A stretch of DNA of 59,815 nucleotides from Candidatus Endomicrobiellum neotermitis (GTDB lineage: Bacteria > Elusimicrobiota > Endomicrobiia > Endomicrobiales > Endomicrobiaceae): the NCBI GenBank assembly GCA_031282355.1, contig JAITDW010000002.1:1-59815 (forward strand). Reading direction: 5' to 3'. Within the stretch, counting starts at the first letter, position 1. Each line of letters begins with the position of its first letter. The notes under the pieces were generated by a model. The model was given only the letters and a program-made list of their open reading frames with translations, made no database searches and was not told the origin of the DNA. The position numbers and the translations under genes were made by a program. Positions 44,639 through 53,695 of this stretch are shown in pieces.

Positions 44639-45223
44639 GTGAGTGATTGTTTAAAATTTGAAAAAAATAGAATAAGACATAATTTTTTAGCTTTAAGAAA
44701 TAAAATAGATACTGATACAGCTTTATCTTATAGTGCTAATATTTTTGCTAAAGTACAAAAATTCTCAACTTATAATAATGCTAAAATTGTTATGTTCTAT
44801 TTATCTTATGGTTCCGAAGTTGTTACTGATAATATGATAAATTCAGCGATTCATAATAATAAAACTGTTGTTGTACCAGCACTTGACACTTCAAAAAATG
44901 AAAAAATATATGCTGTAAAAATTTTGAAACTTAATGATGCTTCAGAACTTATTTATGGCATAAGACAACCAAAAATAGTTATGACTAATGTTATAGAACG
45001 AAATAATATAGATTTAATCTTTGTACCAGGTATTGCATTTGATATCTCAGGATATAGGATAGGATATGGTAAGGGTTGTTATGATAGATGGCTTGAAAAA
45101 TTATCTTTAAAAAAAACTATGGGTCTTGCTTATGATTTTCAAATAACAAATAAGCTTCCAAATGAAAAATATGATGTTCAACTTGGCACTATCGTTACTG
45201 AAAAAAGGATCATATGTAATTAA
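44639..45223 (+). CDS. fau: 5-formyltetrahydrofolate cyclo-ligase
   Basis: 194 residues from GTG 44639, 8 bases after AAGGGGG. ATP-dependent conversion of 5-formyl-THF to methenyl-THF. The N-terminal helix with [21 protein letters not shown], and the ATP/Mg loop [15 protein letters not shown] near the C-terminus identify the family. In that loop the usual GKGYYDR has Cys for the first Tyr. It lies 13 bases before the RNase Y start, with zapA upstream, an order found in other bacteria. Confidence 0.92.
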   Translation: MSDCLKFEKNRIRHNFLALRNKIDTDTALSYSANIFAKVQKFSTYNNAKIVMFYLSYGSEVVTDNMINSAIHNNKTVVVPALDTSKNEKIYAVKILKLNDASELIYGIRQPKIVMTNVIERNNIDLIFVPGIAFDISGYRIGYGKGCYDRWLEKLSLKKTMGLAYDFQITNKLPNEKYDVQLGTIVTEKRIICN

Positions 45224-45236
45224 TAAGGAGCGAAAA

Positions 45237-46790
45237 ATGGATAAATTAATGATGATTATTATATTTTTTGTAGCTTTTATCGCAGGATATATTTTACGTG
45301 TTATTTACGCTAAGTTAAATGCTAGATCAATAGAACAAATTTCAGAAAGAATTATAAAAGAAGCTAGTCTTGTAGCTGAAACTAAATCAAAAGAAACACT
45401 CTTAGAAGCGAAAATTGCTATTGATAGAGAGAGAAAAGAATTTGACCAAGAAATGAAAGAAAAGAGACAATTTATTAAAAATGCAGAAAATAGAATTATC
45501 CAACGCGAAGAAAATTTAGATCGTAAAATAGACATCTTAGATAAGAGAGAAAGAGATTTTGTTGATAAGGAAAAAGTTTTTAGTACTAAAGAACGTGTAC
45601 TTTGTGAAAAATTTATTGAAATAGAAAAAATGAAGGAAGAACAAAAGAAGTCACTTGAAAAAATTTCAAATATGACTAGGGATGAAGCAAAGCAGATTCT
45701 TTTAAGTGAGATGGAAAAAGAAGCAAGGCATGATGCTTCAATTTTAATGCAAAAAATTGAGCAAGAAATGTTAGAAAATATTGACAAAAAATCCAAAGAA
45801 ATTATTTCAGTTGCAATTCAGCGTGTTGCTGTTGAACACACAGTTGATTTAACTGTTTCTATTGTTCATATACCAAATGATGAAATGAAAGGAAGAATTA
45901 TAGGAAGAGAAGGTAGAAATATCAGGGCTTTTGAACAAGCGACTGGTGTTGATTTAATAGTTGATGATACGCCTGAAACAATTACTATTTCGGCATTTGA
46001 TGGTGTAAGGAGGCAAATAGCAAAAATTGCTTTAGAAAGGTTAATTATTGATGGAAGAATACATCCTGCAAGGATTGAAGAAATTGTTGAAAAAGTTAGT
46101 AAAGAAATAGAACGGCATATTCGAGATGTTGGAGAACAAGCAGCTATAGATGCAGGAGTACCTGGTTTAAATATTGAAATTATCAAACTGCTTGGGAAAC
46201 TAAAATATAGAACTTCATATGGCCAAAATCAATTACAACATACACTTGAGGTTACATTGCTTGCAGGTGCTATAGCTGGTGAACTTGGACTCGATGTAAT
46301 GTTTTGCAAAAAAGCTGGATTATTGCATGATATAGGTAAAGCAGTCGACCATGAGTTTGATGGAACACATCATCAAATTTCTGCAGATATAGCTAAAAGA
46401 TATGGTGAAGACACTAAAATGTTAAATGCAATTTTATCACATCATGAAGGTTTTGATACGCCATCTAGTCCTGAAGCGTTCGTTATAGCTGCAGCTGATG
46501 CAATCTCAGCAGCGAGACCTGGTGCTAGAAGAGAATCTATAGAGCATTATATAAAGCGTCTTGAGAAACTTGAAAAAGTTGCTAAAGAGTTTCCTGGTGT
46601 TTTAATGGCTTATGCAATACAGGCAGGTAGAGAAGTAAGAATACTTGTAGAGCCTGAAGAAATAGATGATGGACAGGCGCATATTCTAGCACATGATATA
46701 GCTAAAAAAGTAGAACAAGAGCTAAAATATCCTGGACAAATTAAAATAACAGTTATAAGAGAAACAAGAGCTCAGAATATAGCAAAATAG
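45237..46790 (+). CDS. rny: Ribonuclease Y
   Basis: 517 residues from ATG 45237 with AAGGAG at 45225-45230. The longer frame from 45162 overlaps fau and hides the ribosome-binding site. N-terminal membrane anchor (about 3-22), a long coiled coil (about 30-200), a KH domain with [19 protein letters not shown], and an HD hydrolase domain with [12 protein letters not shown]. Membrane-bound endoribonuclease that begins mRNA decay in bacteria without RNase E. A 163-codon antisense frame here merely reflects the Lys/Glu-rich coiled coil. Confidence 0.96.
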   Translation: MDKLMMIIIFFVAFIAGYILRVIYAKLNARSIEQISERIIKEASLVAETKSKETLLEAKIAIDRERKEFDQEMKEKRQFIKNAENRIIQREENLDRKIDILDKRERDFVDKEKVFSTKERVLCEKFIEIEKMKEEQKKSLEKISNMTRDEAKQILLSEMEKEARHDASILMQKIEQEMLENIDKKSKEIISVAIQRVAVEHTVDLTVSIVHIPNDEMKGRIIGREGRNIRAFEQATGVDLIVDDTPETITISAFDGVRRQIAKIALERLIIDGRIHPARIEEIVEKVSKEIERHIRDVGEQAAIDAGVPGLNIEIIKLLGKLKYRTSYGQNQLQHTLEVTLLAGAIAGELGLDVMFCKKAGLLHDIGKAVDHEFDGTHHQISADIAKRYGEDTKMLNAILSHHEGFDTPSSPEAFVIAAADAISAARPGARRESIEHYIKRLEKLEKVAKEFPGVLMAYAIQAGREVRILVEPEEIDDGQAHILAHDIAKKVEQELKYPGQIKITVIRETRAQNIAK

Positions 46791-46940
46791 TTTTAGGTAA
46801 AGTCTATTACAACCTTGTAAAAGAGAATTTTTTTTTATAGAATGAGTGGTCTTTATCATTCGATGAAACATAAAAGTATTTAATGTGTTTATAAAATATG
46901 AAAAATACAATCAAAATCAAAGGAGAATTATCGTATACAC

Positions 46941-47753
46941 ATGGCTAACATAACAATGAAAGCTTTATTGGAAGCTGGGGTACATTTTGGACATCAAACT
47001 AGAAAATGGAATCCTAAAATGGCAAAATTTATTTTTGGAATAAGAAATAAAATCCATATTATTGATCTTCAAAAAACTCTTAGAGAGTTAAAAAAAAATT
47101 ACAAAATTATAAAAGATTTTGTAGCTGAGGGTAAAAGTGTAATATTTGTAGGGACAAAAAAACAAGCACAACTTCCCATAAAAGAAGAAGCATTACGATG
47201 TGGCGCTTATTTTGTTTCCGAAAGGTGGCTTGGAGGAACACTTACAAACTTTGAAACATTAAAAAAATCAATTGCTAGATATTGGGAAATAGAAAAAATG
47301 AAGGAGAATGGGATTTTTAAGTCTCTTTCTAAAAAAGAACAATCTCGAATTGAAAAAGAAAAAATAAGGTTAGAAAAATCCTTAGAGGGTCTTAAAAATA
47401 TGTCAAGTCTTCCAGATATTATGTTTGTAATAGATCCACATGAAGAAACGACTGCCGTTTTAGAAGCAAGAAAACTTAATATTCCAGTTATCGCACTTTG
47501 TGACACAAATTGTGATCCGGATTTTGTTAATTACCCTTTACCTGGAAATGATGACGCTATAAGGGCTGTAAAATTATTTTGTTCTATTATTGCTGATGCT
47601 GTTTTAGAAGGTAAAAATATTATTGAAAAGCAAGATAAGAATATAAAAGCAAATACATTAAAAACAGAAGAAGTTGAAAAACAAAAAATAAAAGAAATTA
47701 ATAATGGTAACGGAGAAGTAAAACAATGTCAACAGAACTTGTGTCTAAGTTAA
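46941..47753 (+). CDS. rpsB: 30S ribosomal protein S2
   Basis: 270 residues, with a Lys/Glu/Asn-rich tail longer than in E. coli. [22 protein letters not shown] at the start, [26 protein letters not shown] and the [26 protein letters not shown] block are diagnostic. S2 joins the 30S late and binds S1. AAAGGAG is about 16 bases upstream of ATG 46941, a long spacing. Its last 28 bases overlap tsf, so the two are translationally linked. Confidence 0.97.
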   Translation: MANITMKALLEAGVHFGHQTRKWNPKMAKFIFGIRNKIHIIDLQKTLRELKKNYKIIKDFVAEGKSVIFVGTKKQAQLPIKEEALRCGAYFVSERWLGGTLTNFETLKKSIARYWEIEKMKENGIFKSLSKKEQSRIEKEKIRLEKSLEGLKNMSSLPDIMFVIDPHEETTAVLEARKLNIPVIALCDTNCDPDFVNYPLPGNDDAIRAVKLFCSIIADAVLEGKNIIEKQDKNIKANTLKTEEVEKQKIKEINNGNGEVKQCQQNLCLS

Positions 47754-48322
47754 GGAAAATGACCGGAGCAGGTGTTATGAATTGCAAGAATGCATTAAAA
47801 GAGTCTAATGATGATATAGATAAAGCTTGCAGATGGCTTAGAGAAAGAAAAATGACTTTAGCGGTTGAAAAAATATGTAGATCTACAAAACAAGGAATTG
47901 TGTATTCGTACATACATAATAATGAAACGTTAGGAGTTTTAGTTGAGATCAATTGTGAAACTGATTTTGTCGCAAAAACTGAAGAATTTAAAAATTTGGC
48001 CAGAGAAATTGCAATGCAAATTGCTGCTACTGCACCAATTTATATATCTCGTGATTCTATTCCTCTAAATGTCATTGAAAGTGAAAAAGATATTTATAAA
48101 ACTCAACTTTTAAAAGAAAAAAAATCAGAGGATGTGTTTTGTAGAATTATCGATGGGAAACTTGAAAAATTCTATAGTAATGTATGTTTATATGATCAAA
48201 TTTATATAAGAGATACAGTACCTAAAAAAACAATAAAAGATTTGGTTACAGATGTCATTATGAAAACTGGGGAAAACATAATAATCCGAAGATTTGCAAG
48301 GTTTAAAGTAGGAGAATATTAG
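47726..48322 (+). CDS. tsf: Translation elongation factor Ts, short form
   Basis: 198 residues, the short form known from Thermus, against ~283-295 in E. coli and Bacillus; the second core subdomain is missing. The N-terminal UBA-like domain ([23 protein letters not shown]) has MNCK for the usual MDCK. The nucleotide-exchange signature [11 protein letters not shown] is intact. It regenerates EF-Tu-GTP, and its partner here is the EF-Tu with altered switch I. ATG 47726 is in the end of rpsB with GGAG 11 bases upstream. Confidence 0.95.
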   Translation: MSTELVSKLRKMTGAGVMNCKNALKESNDDIDKACRWLRERKMTLAVEKICRSTKQGIVYSYIHNNETLGVLVEINCETDFVAKTEEFKNLAREIAMQIAATAPIYISRDSIPLNVIESEKDIYKTQLLKEKKSEDVFCRIIDGKLEKFYSNVCLYDQIYIRDTVPKKTIKDLVTDVIMKTGENIIIRRFARFKVGEY

Positions 48323-48324
48323 TA

Positions 48325-49020
48325 ATGTCTGTAAAAAGGGTTCTTTTAAAACTTTCTGGTGAGATTTTTTCTGATGAATTTTCTTTAATAAGTGAAAGTA
48401 GTCTCATAAGGATTGTAAAAGAAATTAAGTGTGCTATTAATGATAAAGTTCAACTTGCTGTTGTTATTGGTGCAGGTAATATTTGGAGAGGAACAGGGAA
48501 ATTTATAGAAAGAGTTACTGCAGATAAAATGGGAATGTTAGCGACAGTTGTAAATTCTCTTGCTCTGAGTGATGCTCTGAGAAAAACTGGAATAAAGTCG
48601 AGTGTATTTTCAGCAAGTGGTATAAGTAGTTTTGTTGAAACTTTTAACAAAGAAAATGTTATTAATTATATTGAAAATGGATGTATAGCTATTCTTGCAG
48701 GTGGGACTGGGAACCCATTTTTCACAACTGATACTACTGCTGCTTTGAGAGCTGCAGAAATAGAAGCTGATGTGCTTTTAAAAGCTACGCAAGTTGATGG
48801 TGTCTATGATACTGACCCTAAGAAGAATAAAAATGCGGTCAAATTTGTTTCTCTAACGTTTAAAGAAGCATTAGATAGGCATTTAAAAATAATGGATATT
48901 TATGCTTTTTCGTTGTGTATGCAAACAAAAATATCAGTTGTTGTGTTTGATTTTTATAAGAACGGCAATTTAAAAAGAGTTTTAAATGGTGAAAATGTGG
49001 GAACTTTAGTGGAGGCATAG
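48325..49020 (+). CDS. pyrH: Uridylate kinase
   Basis: 231 residues, amino-acid-kinase fold. Makes UDP from UMP. VLLKLSGEIF at the start, VIGAGNIWRGTG, ADKMGMLATVVNSLAL, the GGTGNPFFTTDTTAALRA block and KATQVDGVYDTDPKKNKNA are all present. It starts 2 bases after tsf. In the rpsB-tsf-pyrH-frr order common to most bacteria. Confidence 0.97.
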   Translation: MSVKRVLLKLSGEIFSDEFSLISESSLIRIVKEIKCAINDKVQLAVVIGAGNIWRGTGKFIERVTADKMGMLATVVNSLALSDALRKTGIKSSVFSASGISSFVETFNKENVINYIENGCIAILAGGTGNPFFTTDTTAALRAAEIEADVLLKATQVDGVYDTDPKKNKNAVKFVSLTFKEALDRHLKIMDIYAFSLCMQTKISVVVFDFYKNGNLKRVLNGENVGTLVEA

Positions 49021-49028
49021 AGTATAGA

Positions 49029-49589
49029 ATGAAGTTATATAATTTTTTCACTATAGCAGAAGAGAATATGAAAAAAACAGTAAACAAATTTAAAGTTGAG
49101 TTAGCCTCTATAAGAACAGGAAGGGCAAGTGTTCCTATAGTTGGGAATATAAAAGTTAAGAGTTATGATTCTATTTTAACTATAAGTCAAATTTCAAAAA
49201 TAAGTCTTCTTGATGCAAAAACAATAGAAGTTAGACCATGGGATGTTTCTCAAATTGATATAATAGAAAAAGCAATACTTAAGGCTGATATAGGACTTGT
49301 ACCAGTGAATTACAAAAAATTTATACGTATTTCTGTACTTCCTCTTACTGAGGATAGGAGGAAATATGTTTGTGGGTCAATAAATAAGATGTCAGAAGAG
49401 TTCAAAATTACTATAAGAAATGAGAGAAGAATTTTACTTGATAATATAAAAAAACTTGAGAAAAATAAAGTTATAACTGAAGACGATAAAAAAAATCTTG
49501 AAATAAAAGCTCAGAAAATTACAGATGCTTATATAAAGAACATAAATGAAAGTGTTATTGCTAAAGAGCATGAAATTATGCAAATATAG
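49029..49589 (+). CDS. frr: Ribosome recycling factor
   Basis: 186 residues. A three-helix bundle domain plus a small beta domain that mimics tRNA and splits post-termination ribosomes with EF-G. ELASIRTGRASVPIVGNIKV, ISLLDAKTIEVRPWD and LPLTEDRRKYV are the family blocks. The C-terminal helix is rich in Lys/Glu as expected. Starts 8 bases after pyrH, whose GGAG near the stop serves as ribosome-binding site. Confidence 0.96.
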   Translation: MKLYNFFTIAEENMKKTVNKFKVELASIRTGRASVPIVGNIKVKSYDSILTISQISKISLLDAKTIEVRPWDVSQIDIIEKAILKADIGLVPVNYKKFIRISVLPLTEDRRKYVCGSINKMSEEFKITIRNERRILLDNIKKLEKNKVITEDDKKNLEIKAQKITDAYIKNINESVIAKEHEIMQI

Positions 49590-49621
49590 TTTATAAAACT
49601 AAAAAAGGGGAACGTGTTGAA

Positions 49622-49795
49622 ATGGAGTATCAAGTTGATAAAAGTGTATGTGTAGGGTGTGGAGCATGTGCTGGAAACTGTTGTGTTTCTGCTATTGAAG
49701 AAAAAGATGGTAAATATGAAATTAACACTGAAGCATGTGTGGGATGTGGAGTATGTGAATCAACTTGTCCAGTAAATGCAATTTCTCAAAAATAA
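49622..49795 (+). CDS. Two-cluster [4Fe-4S] ferredoxin
   Basis: 57 residues from ATG 49622; too short for many ORF lists. Two cluster motifs: C10-x2-C13-x2-C16-x3-C20 and C39-x2-C42-x2-C45-x3-C49-P. The residue after the fourth Cys of the first motif is Cys (C21) where Pro is usual, so there is one spare thiol. A clostridial-type soluble electron carrier. It is inserted between frr and uppS, which are usually adjacent; ispG downstream is an Fe-S enzyme needing electrons, but a link is speculative. Confidence 0.94.
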   Translation: MEYQVDKSVCVGCGACAGNCCVSAIEEKDGKYEINTEACVGCGVCESTCPVNAISQK

Positions 49796-49812
49796 AAGAT
49801 AAGAGAAAGTTT

Positions 49813-50508
49813 TTGATACCTGTACATGTAGCTATTATAATGGATGGTAATGGAAGATGGGCAAGGCAAAAATCTTTACCTAGGATTTTTGGCCACAAAC
49901 AAGGGGTCGAAACTATAAAGAAGATTATTAAAGCTGCAAGTAATCTTGGAATAAAAGTTTTGACCCTTTATGCATTTTCTACTGAAAATTGGAAGAGACC
50001 GGTTAAGGAAATAGAAGCACTGTTTAGTTTACTTAATATTTTTATAAGGGAAGAATCTAAAGAGTTGGATGATTTAGGCGTTTGTCTAAGAATACTTGGA
50101 GATTTATCAAAATTTCCATGTAATATAAAAACTGAAGTTGAATATATTTGTAAAATCACATCTAAAAATACTGGACTTCAACTAAATATAGCATTAAACT
50201 ACGGTGCAAGACAGGAACTTGTGCATGCTTTTGGAAAAATGTTAGAATGTGGCATTGAAAATCCAACAGAGGAAATAGTATCATCGTTTTTATATACTGC
50301 AGGTCAATCTGATCCAGATCTACTTATCCGCACATCAGGAGAATTTAGGATATCAAATTTTCTTCTTTGGCAAATTGCGTATTCTGAAATTTATGTGACA
50401 GATAAATTATGGCCTGATTTTACGAAACGAGATTTAGAAGATGCTATATTAGAATTTCAAAAAAGAGAGAGACGTTTTGGCGGACTTATAGAGTCAAATA
50501 TTGATTAG
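49813..50508 (+). CDS. uppS: Undecaprenyl diphosphate synthase (di-trans,poly-cis)
   Basis: 231 residues if started at TTG 49813, which puts three residues before the conserved HVAIIMDGNGRWA. The frame is open to TTG 49765, which would overlap the ferredoxin by 31 bases; neither start has a good ribosome-binding site, so the N-terminus is uncertain. It condenses IPP units into the C55 carrier lipid for peptidoglycan and LPS. Catalytic Asp in IMDGNG, GHKQGVE, LYAFSTENWKRP and the substrate-binding DLLIRTSGEFRISNFLLWQ are present, as is the closing FQKRERRFGG. Confidence 0.93.
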   Translation: MIPVHVAIIMDGNGRWARQKSLPRIFGHKQGVETIKKIIKAASNLGIKVLTLYAFSTENWKRPVKEIEALFSLLNIFIREESKELDDLGVCLRILGDLSKFPCNIKTEVEYICKITSKNTGLQLNIALNYGARQELVHAFGKMLECGIENPTEEIVSSFLYTAGQSDPDLLIRTSGEFRISNFLLWQIAYSEIYVTDKLWPDFTKRDLEDAILEFQKRERRFGGLIESNID

Positions 50509-50547
50509 ATTTAAAGTATGTAGATGTTACAATTTTGGAGTTTAAGC

Positions 50548-51345
50548 ATGTTGTTAACAAGAATATTAACAGCTATTATAGGAATTCCTTTTATATGCGT
50601 TTGTACGTATTATGGAGGTAATTTATTTTATGTGATGATGTTCGCTGTATCAACATTATGTGTTAAAGAGTATTTATCGATATCAAAAAAATATAATCCT
50701 CATGCTACTATATCACTAATAATATCAGTTATATTATTCATGTTAATGTGGTTTTTTAAAAATTTTTCATTAAATAAAATGGGTATTTATGCTGTTTTAA
50801 TAATGCTAGTGTTTTTTGGAATAGAACTTTTTAATGGACATCCTAATTTATGCATAAATAGAATATCATCATCATTTTTAGGTGCTTTTTTTATACCTCT
50901 TACTATGATTTATATGGCTTATATACGTGATCTTGATAAAGGTATGGAGTTTACATTTTTTATCTTTATAATAGTTTGGTGTTTAGATACTGCAGCATAT
51001 GCATTTGGTAAATTTTTTGGAAGACATAAACTACTTAAAAATGTCAGTCCTCAGAAGACAGTAGAGGGTGCGGTAGCAGGAACTATTTTTGGTATTTTTG
51101 TTGCTATTATTTGCAGAAGCATGTTTATGAGTAAATTTTTAACTTTAAAGAATTCAATAGCACTTGGCACCGTTATTATTTTAATTAGTCAATTTTCTGA
51201 TCTTGCAGAATCTCTTATAAAAAGAGATAGTGATGTTAAAGATTCTGGAAAAATAATGCCAGGACATGGAGGAGTTTTTGACAGGTTTGATTCTTATATG
51301 TTTATGGCTCCAGTAGTTTATTACATCTTAGAGTTTTTAAGATGA
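50548..51345 (+). CDS. cdsA: Phosphatidate cytidylyltransferase
   Basis: 265 residues from ATG 50548, which has GGAG at 50537-50540; the frame is open to ATG 50524 but that start has no ribosome-binding site. Around eight membrane spans. Makes CDP-diacylglycerol, the precursor of all major phospholipids. Signatures are WCLDTAAYAFGKFFGRHKL, SPQKTVEGAVAG and the final SLIKRDSDVKDSGKIMPGHGG then FDRFDS. It overlaps dxr by 4 bases (ATGA). Confidence 0.94.
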   Translation: MLLTRILTAIIGIPFICVCTYYGGNLFYVMMFAVSTLCVKEYLSISKKYNPHATISLIISVILFMLMWFFKNFSLNKMGIYAVLIMLVFFGIELFNGHPNLCINRISSSFLGAFFIPLTMIYMAYIRDLDKGMEFTFFIFIIVWCLDTAAYAFGKFFGRHKLLKNVSPQKTVEGAVAGTIFGIFVAIICRSMFMSKFLTLKNSIALGTVIILISQFSDLAESLIKRDSDVKDSGKIMPGHGGVFDRFDSYMFMAPVVYYILEFLR

Positions 51346-52520
51346 AAAAAATTACAGTTTTAGGATCATCTGGTTCTATAGGATTACAAACTTTAGACGT
51401 AGTTTCAAAAATGTCAGACATTATTAGTGTTCAAGGTTTATCGGTTGGTTCTAATATAGAAACATTAAAATTACAGATTAAAAAATTTAATCCTAAGGCA
51501 GTATCTGTAAGTAATTTTGTCAATGCTCAGAAACTGAAAAAATGGTGTGTCTTAAACAATTTAAAAACTAATGTTTATAATGGTGATATAGGTCTTAAAA
51601 AACTCGCAACCATACCAGAAGTTGATATGGTTGTTGTTGCACTTGTTGGTGTCGTTGGACTTAAATCTATAGAAGCAGCAATAAAAGCTAAGAAAAATAT
51701 TGCTATTGCAAATAAAGAAGTTCTCGTTATGGCCGGAGATTATATAATGAAACTTGTTACTGAAAATAGAGTTTTAATGCTCCCTATTGATAGTGAACAT
51801 TCTGCAATTTTTCAATGTTGTGCAAACGAAAAAAAATCACAAATAAAAAAAATTATACTTACAGCTTCAGGAGGTCCATTTTATTGGTATAACAAAGACT
51901 TTTCTAAGATAACAGTAAAACAAGCATTGAATCACCCAAGATGGAAAATGGGTAGAAAAATAACAATTGATAGTGCTACTCTTATGAATAAAGGATTTGA
52001 AAGTATAGAAGCTTCTGTTCTCTTTGGTATTTCAATAGACAAAATTGAAGTTATAATACATCCTCAATCTATAGTACATTCTATGGTAGAGTATATTGAT
52101 GGTTCAGTTATAGCACAACTTTCAAATCCCGACATGAGGATTCCTATACAGTATGCTTTAACTTATCCTGAAAGGATGCAGTCAAATATTAAGACATTAG
52201 ATTTTACTAAAATCAGTGAGTTAAACTTTTACAAACCTGATTTTAATAAATTTCCATGTTTAAAACTCGCTTATTCTGCAGCAAGAGAAGGATATACGAT
52301 GCCTGCTGTAATGAATGCTGCAAATGAGATTGCAGTTTCAGCTTTTTTAAATAGAGAAATAAAATTTAATGACATATATAAAATTATTGATATTGTTATG
52401 AAATCACATAAAATTTCAAAAAAATCTTCATTAAAAGTTTTCCAAGACGCTGATTCATGGGCAAGACAATATTCATATGAAATTATATGTAAACATACAT
52501 GCAATATAAAAAACAAATAG
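51342..52520 (+). CDS. dxr: 1-deoxy-D-xylulose 5-phosphate reductoisomerase
   Basis: 392 residues. First committed step of the MEP isoprenoid pathway, target of fosmidomycin. NADPH-binding GSSGSIGLQTLDV at residues 7-19, ANKEVLVMAG, the metal/substrate motif LPIDSEHSAIFQC, TASGGPF, and HPRWKMGRKITIDSATLMNKGFE are intact. The start codon overlaps the cdsA stop. With uppS and ispG it supplies isoprenoid carriers for the cell wall. Confidence 0.97.
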   Translation: MKKITVLGSSGSIGLQTLDVVSKMSDIISVQGLSVGSNIETLKLQIKKFNPKAVSVSNFVNAQKLKKWCVLNNLKTNVYNGDIGLKKLATIPEVDMVVVALVGVVGLKSIEAAIKAKKNIAIANKEVLVMAGDYIMKLVTENRVLMLPIDSEHSAIFQCCANEKKSQIKKIILTASGGPFYWYNKDFSKITVKQALNHPRWKMGRKITIDSATLMNKGFESIEASVLFGISIDKIEVIIHPQSIVHSMVEYIDGSVIAQLSNPDMRIPIQYALTYPERMQSNIKTLDFTKISELNFYKPDFNKFPCLKLAYSAAREGYTMPAVMNAANEIAVSAFLNREIKFNDIYKIIDIVMKSHKISKKSSLKVFQDADSWARQYSYEIICKHTCNIKNK

Positions 52521-52553
52521 TTATTATATTATTACATAAAGGAAAAAATTAGT

Positions 52554-53603
52554 ATGACAATATTTCTTCAAGCATTTAGCGTTATAGTGGGAATTGGATT
52601 TTTAGTTTTTATACATGAACTTGGACATTTTATTGCTGCAAAAATATGTAAAGTGAAGGTATTGACTTTTGCTTTTGGCCTTGGTCCAGATTTAATTAAA
52701 AAAACTCATAATGGTACTAAATATTGCATAAAATTAATCCCATTTGGTGGCTTTGTTGCTATGGCAGGTGAAAATCCATATAAGGTCACTGGATTAAAAG
52801 ATGAGTACTTATCACTTAAGTGGTATAAAAAGATATTTGTTGCATTTTCAGGTTCGTTTTTAAATTACATTTTTGCTATTTTTATTTTTGCCATGTTTTT
52901 TAGCATGTGTGGCATATCAGTGACATCTAAAGATCCTTTTATAGGATCAACTATTAAAAATTATCCAGCTGCGCTTTCAGGACTTATGTCTGGTGATAAA
53001 ATAAAATCAATAGATGGGGTGAAAATAAACGCTTGGAACGATTTAAATATTAATTTAAAAAATAAAGTGAATAAGATGACATCATTTATAGTAGAAAGAA
53101 GAAATAATTCTTTTCAGGTAAATATATTTGTTCAAAAAAATCCAGCAACACAATCAGGAATAATAGGTATAAATCCTGTTTTAGTAAAAATGAAGATAGG
53201 ATTTTTTAGATCCTTTTATCTTGGATTAAAAGTTTCGATAGCTCAAACTACTGCAACTATTATGCATCTTTGGAATAAAATAATTTCTTTTGAAAATCCT
53301 GATGTTGTAGGTCCCGTTGGTGTCATTCATATTATGCTAAATGCTTTTAAAAATGGTATATGTAGTTACATAAAATTAATTGCGTTTATATCTATTGCAC
53401 TAGGTTTGTTTAATTTACTACCGATTCCTATGCTCGATGGTGGGATGATAATGTTGTTTTTTGTTGAAGGAATTAGAAAAAAGCAACTAAAAATGAGATT
53501 TATTCAAATCTATAATATGATAGGATTAATTTTTGTCATAGTTGTTTTTGCGTTTGCAACATGGAATGATTTAGCAAGATTGAGCAGCCATAATTATAAA
53601 TAA
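52554..53603 (+). CDS. rseP: Site-2 intramembrane zinc protease RseP
   Basis: 349 residues. Zinc site H21-E22-L-G-H25 in the first membrane segment and the third ligand in NLLPIPMLDGG (Asp near residue 294). One PDZ domain lies between them (about 115-195, with the IKNYPAALSGLMSGDKIKSIDGVKI stretch). Enterobacterial RseP has two PDZ domains, whereas this shorter single-PDZ form is common elsewhere. It cleaves anti-sigma factors or signal-peptide remnants in the inner membrane. AAAGGAAA precedes ATG 52554. Confidence 0.93.
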   Translation: MTIFLQAFSVIVGIGFLVFIHELGHFIAAKICKVKVLTFAFGLGPDLIKKTHNGTKYCIKLIPFGGFVAMAGENPYKVTGLKDEYLSLKWYKKIFVAFSGSFLNYIFAIFIFAMFFSMCGISVTSKDPFIGSTIKNYPAALSGLMSGDKIKSIDGVKINAWNDLNINLKNKVNKMTSFIVERRNNSFQVNIFVQKNPATQSGIIGINPVLVKMKIGFFRSFYLGLKVSIAQTTATIMHLWNKIISFENPDVVGPVGVIHIMLNAFKNGICSYIKLIAFISIALGLFNLLPIPMLDGGMIMLFFVEGIRKKQLKMRFIQIYNMIGLIFVIVVFAFATWNDLARLSSHNYK

Positions 53604-53695
53604 ATGTTATTTTAACAACAAATATAAGAAGTTTTGTTTTTAATAATCATTTTATATAAAAAAATGTTTTTATTTAGTTTAATATAATTATAAAA

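Noticed and set aside
45305-45796. 163-codon minus-strand open frame
   Set aside because: Mirror of the Lys/Glu-rich coiled-coil of RNase Y, giving Ser/Phe/Leu-rich low-complexity residues; no ribosome-binding site.
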